Assembly (NCBI GenBank): GCA_043228905.1
Contig: JBHGNT010000011.1
Span: 5,952,001 to 6,016,000 of the forward strand
DNA: 64,000 nt
Direction: 5' to 3'
From: Azolla caroliniana
Lineage: Eukaryota > Polypodiophyta
The notes under the pieces are model-generated. The model was not told the origin of the DNA. It saw only the letters and a program-made list of their open reading frames with translations, and searched no databases. Within the stretch, counting starts at the first letter, position 1, and each line of letters starts with the position of its first letter. This document shows, one piece after another, positions 10,201 through 21,244 of the stretch. The position numbers were made by a program, and so were the translations under genes.

Positions 10201-12557
10201 AGGAAGTCAATGTGAGGGACTTTTTTTTGAACCTTAAGCATGTAAACATGTATTTGACAACACTTTCCATGGTCGTGATCTCAATGGGAAATGATTCCAT
10301 CTCAAGGAGTAGGAGGTGGGGTGTATGGTGTTTGTTTCTTGACTTGGAGAAACTATCCAAGAAAATGCTTTTGGACATTTTCAAACTCTTTCCAAGTGGA
10401 CTCAAGGATGCTACTGCCCCATCACACCATAGGGAAGCACTGGTGTCACCAAAGTGTAGAGAAGGTATTTCTTGAGGACCCAATACTTAATTTCTATATG
10501 ACTCTTTTTCTAATGCGTAATATGCTCTCTTTAAAGATGGCTCTTAACCACTTGTAGAACTCGATTTGAAAAAATCTATGTATATCAATCAGACATAAAC
10601 GTAAATTAACTCGTGGAGGCTTAAGTAGAAGTACTAACAAGGGAACTACATGTGAAACTCGGGTTTTCGCATCCATGTGTAATGTCAATGTACTAGGTTA
10701 GGATAGGCATTATCTTTTCTTGAGAGATCCTATGCAATAGTCAACCAAAAGAACCGTGCACCAGCAGATGATGATTAGAACTGCAGACCTCCTTAAGTAA
10801 GACTTATCACCTAAAAGTGTTAAGATCATGAATAATTGAATCATGGTATATAGTTTTTAGGTTATGTTACACGTGGAGCATGGATTATGGTTTAGACTCT
10901 AGGAAAGTTGGATTATGGATATTTTATTTAGTGAATCTAGAGTAATGTTATGGATATTGTGATTTTGAGAATCAAGATTAGGATTGGCACTTCTGGTTTA
11001 ATTATAATGTTGATTATGCATAATGATGATGAGTTCTAGTTCGGAGGAATCGGATTATTGATCCTAATTTAGGAAAATTAGATTGTTTCATGGTCTATTA
11101 AGCTGTTTAGCTTACAATCAGAAGGCATGGGAAAATTATCTGAATGCTTTATTTCTGGGTAATTGGAATTGGATTATGGATCCTGGTTTAGGAAAATTAG
11201 ATTACGTCCCATGGTCTATTAAGATGGCTGGCCCACAGTTGGAAGTGATGGGAAAATGATCTGAATGTGTTATTTGTGGGTAATCTAACATGGAGATATG
11301 CTTTTGAAAAAATACGTTGTCTATCTGCAGGCAAGGAGGAAATTCCAGAGGAGACACCCGTACGGAGTTCCCAATACATACCTGTGCGTACTTGTTCGAG
11401 GGTTCTCGATTACAGTTAATGCTTTGCTTTTTAATGGGATTATCACAAAAGATAGTGGAGCTTGATCATACTTAGTGGGATTTTATAAGTATTTGCGATT
11501 CTTCATAATTTATTTCCGCATGTTGTTTCCTTGGTTCCTTCTTCAGGTGTCAATAGTTCTGGCACAGAGGAAAGAAGCCTCTCGAAAGGCTGAAGAGGAA
11601 ACTGAAGGTGGTACCCGGCAAAGTGGTGATGAAACAGGAGATGTCACACCTCATGTCGAATCCTCGGATCATCCAATGGAGTCTGCAGATGTGATAGTCC
11701 TCTTGTTGCTTTTTATTATTGTTGCATGAAAACAGAACTTATCCAAATTACAAGGACATTGAGAAAGTCATAAACACAATGGGCCTAACTGCATTATTCA
11801 GGGTTTTAATTAAGACTATGGTTGAGTTTCTGGATATTATGTATGTACATAGAGGGTATCTCCCCCCTTCTGTACTTCTACTTCATACATCATGCACTCT
11901 CTCTATTTTATGTGTCTCCTCTATATGGGTTGTATTTTGCACATCCAAACTATAGACACTTTCCATTTAGACTCATATGTGTAATTCTTTAATGATCATC
12001 CCAATTTTGCACATTCTAACTGTTGAGTTAGCGTTGCAGACATGTATGCATAATGTTGTAATATGCCTACTCAAAGCCCGTCTCAACTTCATGTGCAATT
12101 TGATGCTTATAACTTTTTTTCAATATTTTGCATGTTCTTTTTTGTCATAGAGATTTATGTAGATCACATTATTCTGATATCAGTGATGGTGTGAGACCAG
12201 GAGCAAGCACCGGTTGAAGGGACCAATGTGACCAATGCAAGCCATTCATCGGCATCAGATGTGCCTGTTGAGGTTGAAATGAAGGTAAAACACATACAAT
12301 ATTTTAATAAAGAGATGCCTTCAATCTCCCATATAAGCATGATTTGGTACTTGTAAAAACTAGACCCTACCTGTATGTGTTTGTTGTATGCATTTGATGT
12401 TTGGAAAGCTTTGGTTTTGTGATTTCTTTCTTCTTTATTGTTAATACAGGATGAAGTTGAAAATCGGAAATCATCCGGTGAACCATCAACCAAGGTGGAT
12501 GGGGAAGAGACTCAGGTGCCATCTGAGTCTAGTGCTGGAAGTGAAGGGGAAGGCTGA
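7298..12557 (+). CDS. Five-exon gene for a 188-residue acidic-tailed protein of unknown function
   Basis: I built this gene from splice signals and reading phase. Exons are 7298-7475, 11331-11383, 11547-11690, 12201-12284 and 12450-12557; together 567 nt, exactly 189 codons including TGA. All four introns begin GT and end AG (GTAATG..CTGCAG, GTGCGT..TTCAG, GTGATA..ACCAG, GTAAAA..TACAG), and the phases fit. Residues 1-60 are basic (GPVKRWKKTW at 22-31, RLLLYKW at 48-54); residues 61-84 read a short EEIPEE..YIPVSIVLAQ block; the remainder is acidic and rich in E, S and T. This layout (basic W-rich N-terminus, LLLYKW, then IAVLEEQ-like helix, acidic tail) recalls a small conserved plant protein family with no known function, a recollection I cannot check here. 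There is no signal peptide or membrane segment. The first intron is 3855 nt and full of repeats. Exon 4's acceptor is the least certain. Confidence 0.62.
9590..10080 (-). pseudogene. Possible LINE 3'-end remnant in intron 1
   Basis: Read on the minus strand, pieces such as SHWGITDESSQLCTLCPKQ and ESEYHTLIQCSIFDHI look like the zinc-finger C-terminus (zf-RVT) of plant LINE reverse transcriptases, where C-x2-C is followed by a H/C pair. Stops break it in several places and I find no RT core nearby. Confidence 0.35.
11040..11286. repeat. Diverged tandem duplication (about 120 bp, two copies) in intron 1
   Basis: Both copies share the order GATCCTAATTTAGGAAAATTAGATT (second: GATCCTGGTTTAGG..), CATGGTCTATTAAG, a GCTTACAATC/GCCCACAGTT block, ATGGGAAAATTATCTGAATG and GGGTAAT. 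A third, weaker copy may precede them near 10870-10960. Confidence 0.7.
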
Positions 12558-12584
12558 TGATGATGATGATGATGATGATGATGC
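12555..12584 (+). repeat. (GAT)n microsatellite at the stop codon
   Basis: A run of GAT triplets starts with the stop codon of the five-exon gene (TGATGATGATG), so it lies at the very start of the 3' untranslated region. Confidence 0.9.
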
Positions 12585-12589
12585 CATCT

Positions 12590-13770
12590 GTACACAAGGC
12601 AGAAATATTTTTGCTAGGTAGACAGGATCAGTCATTTCTATTGCTTGAAACCCTGGGTGGGTTACATGTTCCACTGTACTTCATATAGGAGGGTTTTAAA
12701 ACGTACAAACCTACCGACAAATATATGTTAATGCTAATATGTTAAAGCTGTTTTGGTTAAAGTGGAAAAACCTAATGTTTCTCTTAACATATCATCTAAC
12801 CCATTTCATTAACAACTAATATTACACAACTGTTATATCTGTTGTTGTTTAGTTAAAAGTTAAAACATTGTGATGACCACAATGCGGTCTGTGCAAAGTC
12901 TTATCCCATTGCTCTTGACATTGACCTCATGATGTGTTATATTTTTCTAGGAATAGAACGGTAATGTGAAATGATGAAAATAAATCGGTAATGGTGTGAG
13001 AATTTAGGGCAAGGTGGAGAGGTGTCTTTTATATTGTGAGAGGTATATGTGGACTAGGCTATTCCAATGGAGAGTGATTGCTATTCTTTGCATGCTAGGC
13101 TTTGAATTGTTGACCTGTGGCTTATAATGCAAGGGCATAAGCCTCAGTTTAAATGAATGTTGGCAATTGGGGATGAATTTGAATGTGGGTTTTGTCTGTA
13201 CAAGATGTAAATCTGAACTTGGTGTATAGTAAACCTTCCATTCCTCTGGTTTTGGTTCTGGAGGGTGGGGGGGAAGTAAGGGTTATAGTAATGAGTTACT
13301 TGGATTCCAAAGGATATTAGAGCAATTGCTGATACTGGTGAGGGTTGTATTAATGAGAGTTAAAATAAGCCATGCATGCTAGTAGGAGCAAGCTCTTGGT
13401 AAGCATGATCTCGAACTGAAATTGCAAAGGGTGAAGTTTTATGATGGAACTCAAAATGTGAAGAAGCACATTGCTCGAGGGCTTGAACCTGCAATCTGAG
13501 GGTTGCAGAAGCACACAAGCAAGAGATAGCAGCACTACAGGGGGATTGAATTACCTTGGGATGAGATCTGGAGACTTGTTAAAAGTAGGAGTGATTGCGG
13601 GAAAAGCTGTAGCATGTATGCTATGGGATTGAAGCTAATCAAGTTTAGTGGTTACTAGGGATGTCCGAACTATCGCATTCGGCCATGTGCTCTCGCTAAA
13701 TTTTCCGAACTATTTTTGCTTTTCTGAGCCCCACCCTTGCCTGCCCTCTATTGTCTTCTGCTCCATGTCT
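12590..13770. other. Spacer between the two cellular genes; no gene seen
   Basis: It contains the 3' untranslated region of the five-exon gene (to about 12720 by base composition) and then non-coding text without long ORFs, terminal repeats or recognizable element protein motifs. Confidence 0.5.
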
Positions 13771-13777
13771 TTGGTTC

Positions 13778-13786
13778 AAACCCTAA
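13778..13786 (+). promoter_or_regulatory. Telo-box AAACCCTAA upstream of the kinase gene
   Basis: AAACCCTAA is the plant telo-box (AAACCCTA), common close to transcription starts of plant genes. It lies about 50 bp before a CT tract and 0.8 kb before the start codon, which fits a core promoter here if the leader holds an intron. Confidence 0.45.
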
Positions 13787-13830
13787 ATTTCTCACCTCTT
13801 TATTAATTCATACATATCTCTTGGCATCTG

Positions 13831-13862
<32 letters not shown>
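13831..13862 (+). repeat. (CT)n tract, probable 5' leader or core promoter
   Basis: An uninterrupted CT run just downstream of the telo-box. CT/GA tracts near transcription starts are bound by GAGA-type factors (BPC proteins) in plants. Its role here is inference. Confidence 0.6.
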
Positions 13863-13864
<2 letters not shown>

Positions 13865-13932
13865 GGAGGAGTTTTTTTTGGGCTGACTGCTACGAAGCTG
13901 TCCATATCTTTGCTTTGTGTTATCATCTAGCG

Positions 13933-13950
13933 ATGGTGAAAAGTGCATGA
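13933..13950 (+). other. Possible upstream ORF (five codons plus stop)
   Basis: ATGGTGAAAAGTGCATGA would be the first ATG after the CT tract and encodes five residues before TGA. If transcription starts near 13860 it could dampen translation of the kinase. No experimental support is visible. Confidence 0.25.
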
Positions 13951-14002
13951 GGGTCCTCCCTGCCTGCCTGCCTGTCGCACACATCAGCTTCTCTGCTGCA
14001 AG

Positions 14003-14562
14003 GTCAGGAAATATATGTTTGCCCCTGCCTTCCTTATTCATTGGCCTTCCATTTATTTACTTAAATTATTCACTTCGTTTTTTGCAATCCTGCAATTCTC
14101 TCCCCCCTCTCTCTTTCTGCGGGAATGAAGTTTTCTCTGCATCAAAAGGTCTGCTCTGTTTTTGTGAGGAATTTCTCAGTGATAGCTAGAACATTCATGC
14201 ATGCATCCATACATCCGCTAAGACATACATACATTCATACATATGTATGTATGTATGTGTATCTATATGCTCACACACACACAGATAGATGCATAGACAG
14301 ATCTCCAGATATACGTACATGTATGTGCATGTGTATGTATATGCTCACATATGTGGATGGATAGATGGAAGCATAGCTAGATCCACAGGCAGATGCATGG
14401 ATTGATAGAAATAGATGCACAGATGGATTGAATGGAATTAGATTTGATTAAGATTATAATGTCCATTTTGATTGTTTGCAATTCTCTGGTAAGTTATAAT
14501 CCCACATGATGATCTGTTTAGATTCGCTTACAGAAAGTATTTTTGTTTTCGATCATTCTTAG
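14003..14562 (+). other. Possible intron in the 5' untranslated region of the kinase gene
   Basis: CTGCAAG followed by GTCAGG (14003) offers a donor. TTTTGTTTTCGATCATTCTTAG ends a good polypyrimidine-AG acceptor at 14562, 18 bases before the start codon. The stretch contains ATGT/CATA simple repeats (14200-14345), unlikely to be leader sequence. Inference only. Confidence 0.35.
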
Positions 14563-14580
14563 TTAGGTGAATAAAGAAAG

Positions 14581-15579
14581 ATGTCATGTGATCGCGGATA
14601 CCCAAAGAGGATTGTCGTTGGGCTTGCCCTCTTACAGAAGAAGCATCGCTCTTTTGTACGAGAATCCTTGGTCAAAATCGCTAAGGAAAAAGGCATTGAA
14701 CTTGTTGCTATAGACCTAAATTGCGCTCTATCGGAACAAGGTCCTTTCGATGTCATCCTTCATAAGATCCCTAATGATCCTCAATGGAACCAGCAGATTG
14801 TCTCGTTTTCGGAATCTCATCCCGAGGTCGTCGTGATTGATCCTCCTGATGCCATCGAGAGGCTCAATAATCGAATGACGATGCTCCAAGTGGTAGAGAA
14901 TCTCCAAATCTCCGAATATTCTGATCACTATTTTGATGCAAATGTTAAGGACAATGATAATGATGGTAAAATTCCTATTGTTGGGATCCCGAAGCAATGT
15001 GTGGTATCAAGTGACGATGATAAATCTCCTGAGAATCTTGTCAAAGCCTTGGGGTTATCTTTTCCTATCATTACCAAACCTTTGGTGGCTGATGGAACCA
15101 TGGATTCACATGCCATGTCAATTGTCTTCAACCCAATGAGCCTTTCCAAGATCAAACCACCTGTGGTCTTACAAGAATTCATCAACCATGGTGGAGTTAT
15201 CTTCAAGGTCTATGTGGTGGGGAACTATTGTCAGTGCGTTAATCGAAGATCTCTCGCAGATATCGTTTTGGATGATCTTAAAGATGGTGGTCGAGAGCCC
15301 CTCTCCTTCCGTCAGATTTCTAACACGAGCATGGAAACATATTCTTCGGATCCCAACATCAAGGTATTGGAGTTTCCACCCCATAACTTCATCTCTTCTG
15401 TTGCTTCGAGTCTTAGAAAAGCTTTGGGTCTCCATTTGTTCAATTTTGATATCATTAGAGACTCCAAAACTACGAATTGTTACTATATCATTGATATCAA
15501 TTACTTTCCGGGGTATGAGAAAATGCCGGATTATGAGAGAGTTCTCACTGACTTCTTTCTTAGCTTTGCTAAAAATTAG
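14581..15579 (+). CDS. ITPK: Inositol-tetrakisphosphate 1-kinase (ITPK family)
   Basis: An intact, intronless 332-residue ORF. An in-frame TAA at 14572-14574 means no earlier start exists. The protein matches the inositol 1,3,4-trisphosphate 5/6-kinase family: VGLALLQKKH (13-22), HKIP (61-64), the ATP-grasp block FPIITKPLVADGTMDSHAM (161-179), VVLQEFINHGGVIFKVYVVG (195-214), LFNFDIIRD (286-294) and IDINYFPGYEKMP (304-316). By analogy with the human enzyme, D290, D305 and N307 are the expected magnesium ligands, and all are present. Length is normal for plant ITPK1-type enzymes (about 320-350). The enzyme phosphorylates inositol polyphosphates with ATP in the cytosol or nucleus, in the route to phytic acid and inositol pyrophosphates that report phosphate status. 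It looks fully functional. Confidence 0.96.
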   Translation: MSCDRGYPKRIVVGLALLQKKHRSFVRESLVKIAKEKGIELVAIDLNCALSEQGPFDVILHKIPNDPQWNQQIVSFSESHPEVVVIDPPDAIERLNNRMTMLQVVENLQISEYSDHYFDANVKDNDNDGKIPIVGIPKQCVVSSDDDKSPENLVKALGLSFPIITKPLVADGTMDSHAMSIVFNPMSLSKIKPPVVLQEFINHGGVIFKVYVVGNYCQCVNRRSLADIVLDDLKDGGREPLSFRQISNTSMETYSSDPNIKVLEFPPHNFISSVASSLRKALGLHLFNFDIIRDSKTTNCYYIIDINYFPGYEKMPDYERVLTDFFLSFAKN

Positions 15580-17140
15580 AGAGAATTCCTTCATTAGCTC
15601 TATGTGTCTTTTGTTGGAGGCATTACATAGTTTCAAAAAATACATGAATAGTTAATGGAAGCAATTCCAATCCACATTGGGCGGTTTCATGAGAAGGTTT
15701 AGATGTATAGAAGATTTGAAATCTTATACTTCTCCTTACGTGTATATATATGATATTTTTATTGAGAATCTTCTAGTTACATGTGAATCAAGGATGAGAT
15801 GATGATGATTAATTGAAGTGTAAATAGATGTGTATAGATCTAACCATATGTTAGTTACATGTCAATCAAGGATGAGATGACAAGTCTACATATATGTGTA
15901 TCTGTCTATCTCTGTCAATATGTATGTATGTAGCATGTTGTTTAAAGACATGCATTCTACGTACGAAATATGTTTTCGAGCTCTTACACATTCAAAACAT
16001 ATCCTGCATTTCAGAACTGCCATTTCTATAAATAAAAACAATCATAGGGCTCATCTTTTAAAAATGTTTTTAGGTTTATTTTGAAGAATTAAAAGGTAAT
16101 TGCCAGTTTTCTGGCAAGACACCTCTATGAATCCTCTGCCATCTTTCAACTTCTTTTTCTTTTCCTTTTTCCTTCAATTTGTTGCAATTTGCGTGGTGAT
16201 ATGTCTTCGCATTGTCACCAAGATCTGATAAAAGTATTTCAATAACTTACCAGCAAGCCATCAAGATAAACATGTCTAAATACATGTCAAGATCCAACTT
16301 GTTGCTATTGATATTAGAATGTTCAACGTATTGTACATATTGAATTTATATCTTTAGTATAAGTATTCTAAGTATTGGAAAAATATGTTGAATGTTTGAT
16401 AAATATGTAGAAGACGTAATGCTACTATGGCACAACCATGATATATATGGATTTGTAAACTAATACATAGGATAACTTTAAAGTATGAAGTCAATTAGCA
16501 TGGGACAACTTTTTGGATAGAAAGCAAGGATTTGGTTTTGCACGCTAGGTAATGTCATATTTTATTTACGCCATCTTTATGTGTTGATAAGTAAAACAAC
16601 TTTTGAATATGATTTCTTTGAAAGGTTAATCTATGTGGACATTGCTATCATTATTTGACGTGAGGTTCATGATACAAAATCTAGTGCACGGAGAATGACA
16701 ATGTCATAAACATGGTTTTTTTTGAGGGGCTAGTAAGAGCTCACTTATTATTAGAGACTAGGAATGCTATTGATGATGTATTAGGAATACTTATTTCATG
16801 TGATTTATGCCTAGCCCTTTAGTCATGATAGAGAGGATGTCATGAGGTTTTTCATTGTTGGTCGGGTAGAACGGCCAAACGTGTGAAAAGAGACAGAAGG
16901 CTTGGAAACTATGAGAAATGATAGTTGTGAGGTTGAGTAGTTCGACAACCACCGACAACACTCAAGCGATCGAGAGAGCAACCCTCATCATGGGTTAACG
17001 GTAATCCCAAAGGAAGGAGGACACCATGCCATATTTATAGCCAGAATACAATGATGAGGCCGACGCAAAAGCGCATGTGTGTGCGTTTCTGACCACGTGG
17101 CAAGCCGACCATGTCTCACAACGTCCAACCGCAACTGATG
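15580..17140. other. 3' flank of the kinase gene; no gene seen
   Basis: AT-rich text. A short direct repeat (AGTTACATGTGAATCAAGGATGAGATGA at about 15774 and a near copy at about 15850) occurs. AATAAAAACA near 16030 is a possible distant poly(A) signal. I see no coding region. Confidence 0.5.
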
Positions 17141-17149
17141 CAGATGTGT

Positions 17150-17520
17150 TGAAGATAGCCGAGTTCAGCTTATCACTTGAAGGACAAGTGGCAAATTGGT
17201 ATTCGCAGCATGACCTGGTGGAGTTCTAGTAGAACTTCAACAACTAAAAGAGAAATTCTTCCAATTGTTTCATAGGTGAATCCCACAACGAGAATTGATG
17301 AGTAAGTTCTACGTAGTGTATCAGGAACAGTAGGAGTCAGTTCCCCAATTCGTTATCCATTTCCAAAATCTTAGGCGGCAGTTGGTGCGCCCGCCCCCAA
17401 CAAAGGAATTGAAGGAAACATTCTTGACAACTTTTCGAGAGCCACTTCGGACAACCTTGGTGGTCCTAGATTTCTTGGATAATTCACTTGAAATACATTT
17501 GCGTTCACAAGTGGAATGAT
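17150..17520 (+). pseudogene. Retrotransposon gag remnant
   Basis: In changing frames the text reads FSLSLEGQVANWYSQHD, then LKEKFFQLFHR, SKFYVVYQEQ, ESVPQFVIHFQNLRRQL and TTFREPLRTTLVVLDF. This order is typical of Gypsy gag (retrotrans_gag domain: LxGxAxxWY, then F...F, then Q....YV..F..L). At least three stops and two frame changes make it a fossil. Confidence 0.6.
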
Positions 17521-17861
17521 CGCGCATAAATGGAAGGATAAGGAATATTCCGTTTGATTTGAGTACTTTTTCAGTGATATTACAAAACACATTGAAACCA
17601 GTATTATACATTCTCAAATATACTATGAAGAAGGTTAAAAATCCACCATTTTCATGATTTAAAAATAAATTAAAAAAGTGAAATTTCAAAAAGTTACATT
17701 CTCAATTTATATCACAAACTTTACAACCAATGTTTTTTTTATAAGAAACAATATTCATAGGAATCGAAAGAATTCAAAACACATGCTTTTATATTACTCG
17801 ATTTGTTACTAGAGGAAGGTAGTTACACTTAATAGCCAAAAGTACATTCATGATTACTCAT

Positions 17862-20520
17862 TTACGAAGAATCACTACTATAACCAATATACAATGAGGA
17901 TTCCTCCTCGTCATCCTCAGATGTACCAATCAATGCATTATCTTCATCATAAACCAAATGGTTTGACTCTAGATTATATGCAACAAATCTCGTTTGCCTT
18001 CAACTCAAGCCACCTTGTAGACTTGGCAATTTTTCTTTTATTATATCTATCGTTGACTTCCTTAAACGTCCAGCTTTTGTAAGCGTGAAGTTGTACACGA
18101 TGATATCCACATCAGAGATATCAAGGGTCAAGGTGTTACGAATGTTTCGCTTCCTCTTCCTACCTCCCCTTGTCGTTGGGCATTCAATCATCTCCAAAGT
18201 ATACTTACCCGTAAAAGCATTTTCACTTCTAGTGTTGTACCAATGCACTTTGATAGACTTGATCATGTTTTCTATTTCATGCATTAGTATTTCTAAAATT
18301 TTACCCATTCAAAATTGGTGGCCATGTGAGTTCTCATTAGCAGGTGTTGCAATCAACATCCCTGCCGCGAGCTCTTGCAAAATGCCTTGCCATCTAGCTT
18401 CAACTGCTTTGGTCATCCTTGGTCCCACATAAATGTCTGTTTGTTGTGGATGGACCAAACTGTCATTAATCGCATTTGCTGGTTGCTCCGGAGTATTATT
18501 TACATGATCATGTTGTAGCGACCATGTGAATGACATTTCCAAGGTCCAATTATCACCATATACACAATTGTCAATAATTCCTTTCTGATCACTAAAAAAT
18601 ACATCCCACCATGACGTGTCTTGTTGTGTGGCATATTTCTTTGTGGCCTCAATATGCTTTCTTTTATCTATTATGGCTTGGTGCCATAAGTGTTTTTGTT
18701 TCGATATCAAGTCACTATGCAACTGTCCTTTCTTCTCAATTGACATTTGTTTAGCTTCATGGACTATTTTACTCGGCATACAAAGTAAGAACCGGCAACC
18801 ACCTTCAGGTTCCCATTTTGTAGAAGATGAATATTGTTTGGCATACAAAAGCGTAGAGCCACTTATTTCATTTTTCTTTATCATAAAAATGCGATTGAAG
18901 CTTATATTGTTTTATTGGGTGAGCAATTTAACATTCCCAACACCCCCATTTGATATATAACTCGTAAAGTCATATACCTCCTTCAAGTGTAACACTTTTG
19001 GGTGTGGTGTATATGCATCACAAATGATATCAAATAGTTTTGGTAATGTGAAAGCATCATGCCGAGACAACTATCTAGAGAATGTGCTAAACATCTGATC
19101 TATATGATCACGTGTGTGGCCAACCAAAAGAAAATTGACTTTCGCTTTTCTAAGCAATCTTTGGTTGACCAACATACTTAGATAACCAAACACAGTTGAA
19201 TTTTTGTTCTCTCTAGCAGTATTGTCCAATTGAATATAGAGAACAGGGGGGAATGGCTGGCCCCAAGACATTAAAACGCGGTGAATCACTTGAACTGTTA
19301 GGTTAGGGCCATTGTGAACATTAGGGTATGTAATGAAGACATTAGGTTCAATTGACCTATTATAAGCCAAACATCCCACCAAGTGCATTTGAACAAGGGA
19401 CTCATCATTGATGTCTTTGGGGAGCCTCCGCATATGCGGTAAGCACGTCTTCTTCTAGTCCATGCCATCAATCATTAAGCACATGTATTGTTCGGGCCTC
19501 TTCAAACACTTGTCTCTATGATGCATCGCCTTCTTTTGTTCTAACGATTGTGCCTCACGATGCTCCCGTAGTAACTTCTTACTCATATCCTTTTCCATTG
19601 TTGTCTTCGCACCTTTAGCCAAACTTTTAAGGTTCGCACAAATCGAGCAATACCTCATGCGTACTTTACGCGGAATAATAACATTTGAAAACAATGTTCT
19701 CCGCAATCTTGTGAATTGGTTGATGTGACATATTTATCACTTGATAATAGCATTTCTGATCGATAGACATCATAAACTTCTTGATGTGTGTAATTATCAA
19801 AGAGGTGCATCGTACCCGTAGTAGGCCTTACTTCACATTTAACTAAAAGAAATTTTTTATCCAACCAATAACATGTCTTCCAATTGCACCTTTCATACTT
19901 GGAACCTCTTTACAATTGACAGTTTGATCCCCACTAAGAAGACGTTGTTGTACTCTATATAGACGCATGTTACTAACACATAGCACAATTTTGAATGTAA
20001 CTCTACATATTTGTTGCACATGGAAGATTGATACTTTGAACCCCGAAGATTTGTCAAACACCAATTGCATATGTGAGACGAGGTAAGTGTCTTGCTCATC
20101 ACCAGTCATTGAAAAATAGTAACGCCTTAATTCTGGCAACTTTGCTTTTCCAATCATTGACATACAACCACAAGCACAACATGTTTTGTTGACATCAAAT
20201 CTAAGTTGCTTATCTGATGTCACAAAGTTAAATCGTGCCAAACGAATTCTACGTGGGATTCTTCTAATATGCATAGGGCTTCCCGATTTGTTTTCTTGAG
20301 TAGAAATAAGGGCAACCATATTAGAGTCAATTACATTGTTGTTAGGTTGACCGCCAATGATCTTCGATGTTTCATTGGCATTACCTTCATTGTATGTATC
20401 TTTATTGACATCGTATTATTCGATAGAGAACTCTTCACATGAGTCGTTATTCACATGGGGTATAAGAGAAGATGAGCTCAAACAATATTCTTCGACAAAA
20501 AATGATGTATTTGTCGACAT
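17862..20520 (-). pseudogene. DUF7869-like transposase-type gene, degenerate
   Basis: On the minus strand a nearly continuous protein runs from ATG at 20520 to TAA at 17862. It has two frameshifts (near 19855 in an A-run and near 19715) and in-frame stops at about 20420, 19454-19456, 19068-19070, 18947, 18306 and 18000. Visible motifs, in order: an N-terminal cysteine cluster CCACGC (about 20170) with LPELRRYYFS; RMRYCSICANLK; a central LYIQLDNTARENKNSTVFGYLS and VNFLLVGHTRDHIDQMFSTFSR. The DNTxxENKN and GHTxDxIDQ pairs are the hallmark of DUF7869, a eukaryote-wide domain seen in mobile-element-like proteins. The C-terminus is rich in K/R then acidic. Neither terminal inverted repeats nor a target duplication were found for it. 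Function is inferred from family only. Confidence 0.65.
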
Positions 20521-20529
20521 ACAATACAC

Positions 20530-20873
20530 TCTTCAACCGAAAACGGTGAGTTTTCACCTTAATTTAATGTCTATATTATTTATTATTATATAAAATAAAC
20601 AAATAATACAATAAAGAAAGATATTATTATTGTATAAAATTTATTTTATTAATTATATTAATAAATCTATACACTTCTCATTATAATGTACATAAACTTT
20701 ATTTTATACCTTATTAATCATATAGTCTATATTTAAAATTTAATTTACTGTATACAAATAGTATGTTATTACAAATAGTTCAATAATGAAGATCACAATA
20801 ATTTAAAAGTGTCATTCCCCATGCGTAAATTAACTTGCTATTCCCATAATGTGTATTAAATAAAAAAAATATA
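20530..20873. other. AT-rich flank left of the hAT element
   Basis: Very AT-rich, no ORF. A segment at about 20790-20840 (ATGAAGATCACAATAATTT) resembles 26620-26665 (ATGAAGATCATAATCATTT) on the other side of the hAT element, in direct orientation. Confidence 0.5.
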
Positions 20874-20881
20874 GTCTTTAT

Positions 20882-20903
20882 CAGTGTTGGAAAAAGTCTC
20901 TAG
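20882..20903. repeat. Left terminal inverted repeat of the hAT element
   Basis: Starts CAGTGTTGG, the typical hAT end, directly after the target duplication GTCTTTAT. Confidence 0.9.
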
Positions 20904-21244
20904 CCCATACCGGATATTTTCCTGCTTCTCATGAACCTAACTGGGATTTTTAAATTCCAGCTAGCCATGTTCCTACCAGCGACAATGTCAACCAGAACAT
21001 ATTGAATTTTGTTTTTGGGCACATACCAAAAAAAAATAAAATCTAGCGCAATACCAAATCAAATCAATCACAAAAATTTGGATCCCAAAAACTAAAGATA
21101 TATATTTAGCAAAACAAAATTCTAACTTTTTAAACAAAATTCACTTTTCAAAACTTTGTAAACTAGCATTAACAACATATTAGATTAAATTAGATCTAAT
21201 ATATATAGAAGTTCCAAAACAAAATCGATCAAATTTATAAAGTT

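Noticed and set aside
13808-14041. Minus-strand ORF upstream of the kinase
   Set aside because: Its RERERE tail is the CT microsatellite read backwards; it overlaps the probable leader of the kinase gene.
15169-15655. ORFs on both strands overlapping the kinase gene
   Set aside because: They are shadow frames of the intact ITPK coding sequence.
17870-17885. CACTA-type transposon end at CACTACTATAACC
   Set aside because: It lies inside the acidic C-terminal coding part of the DUF7869-like gene and I found no matching inverted end.
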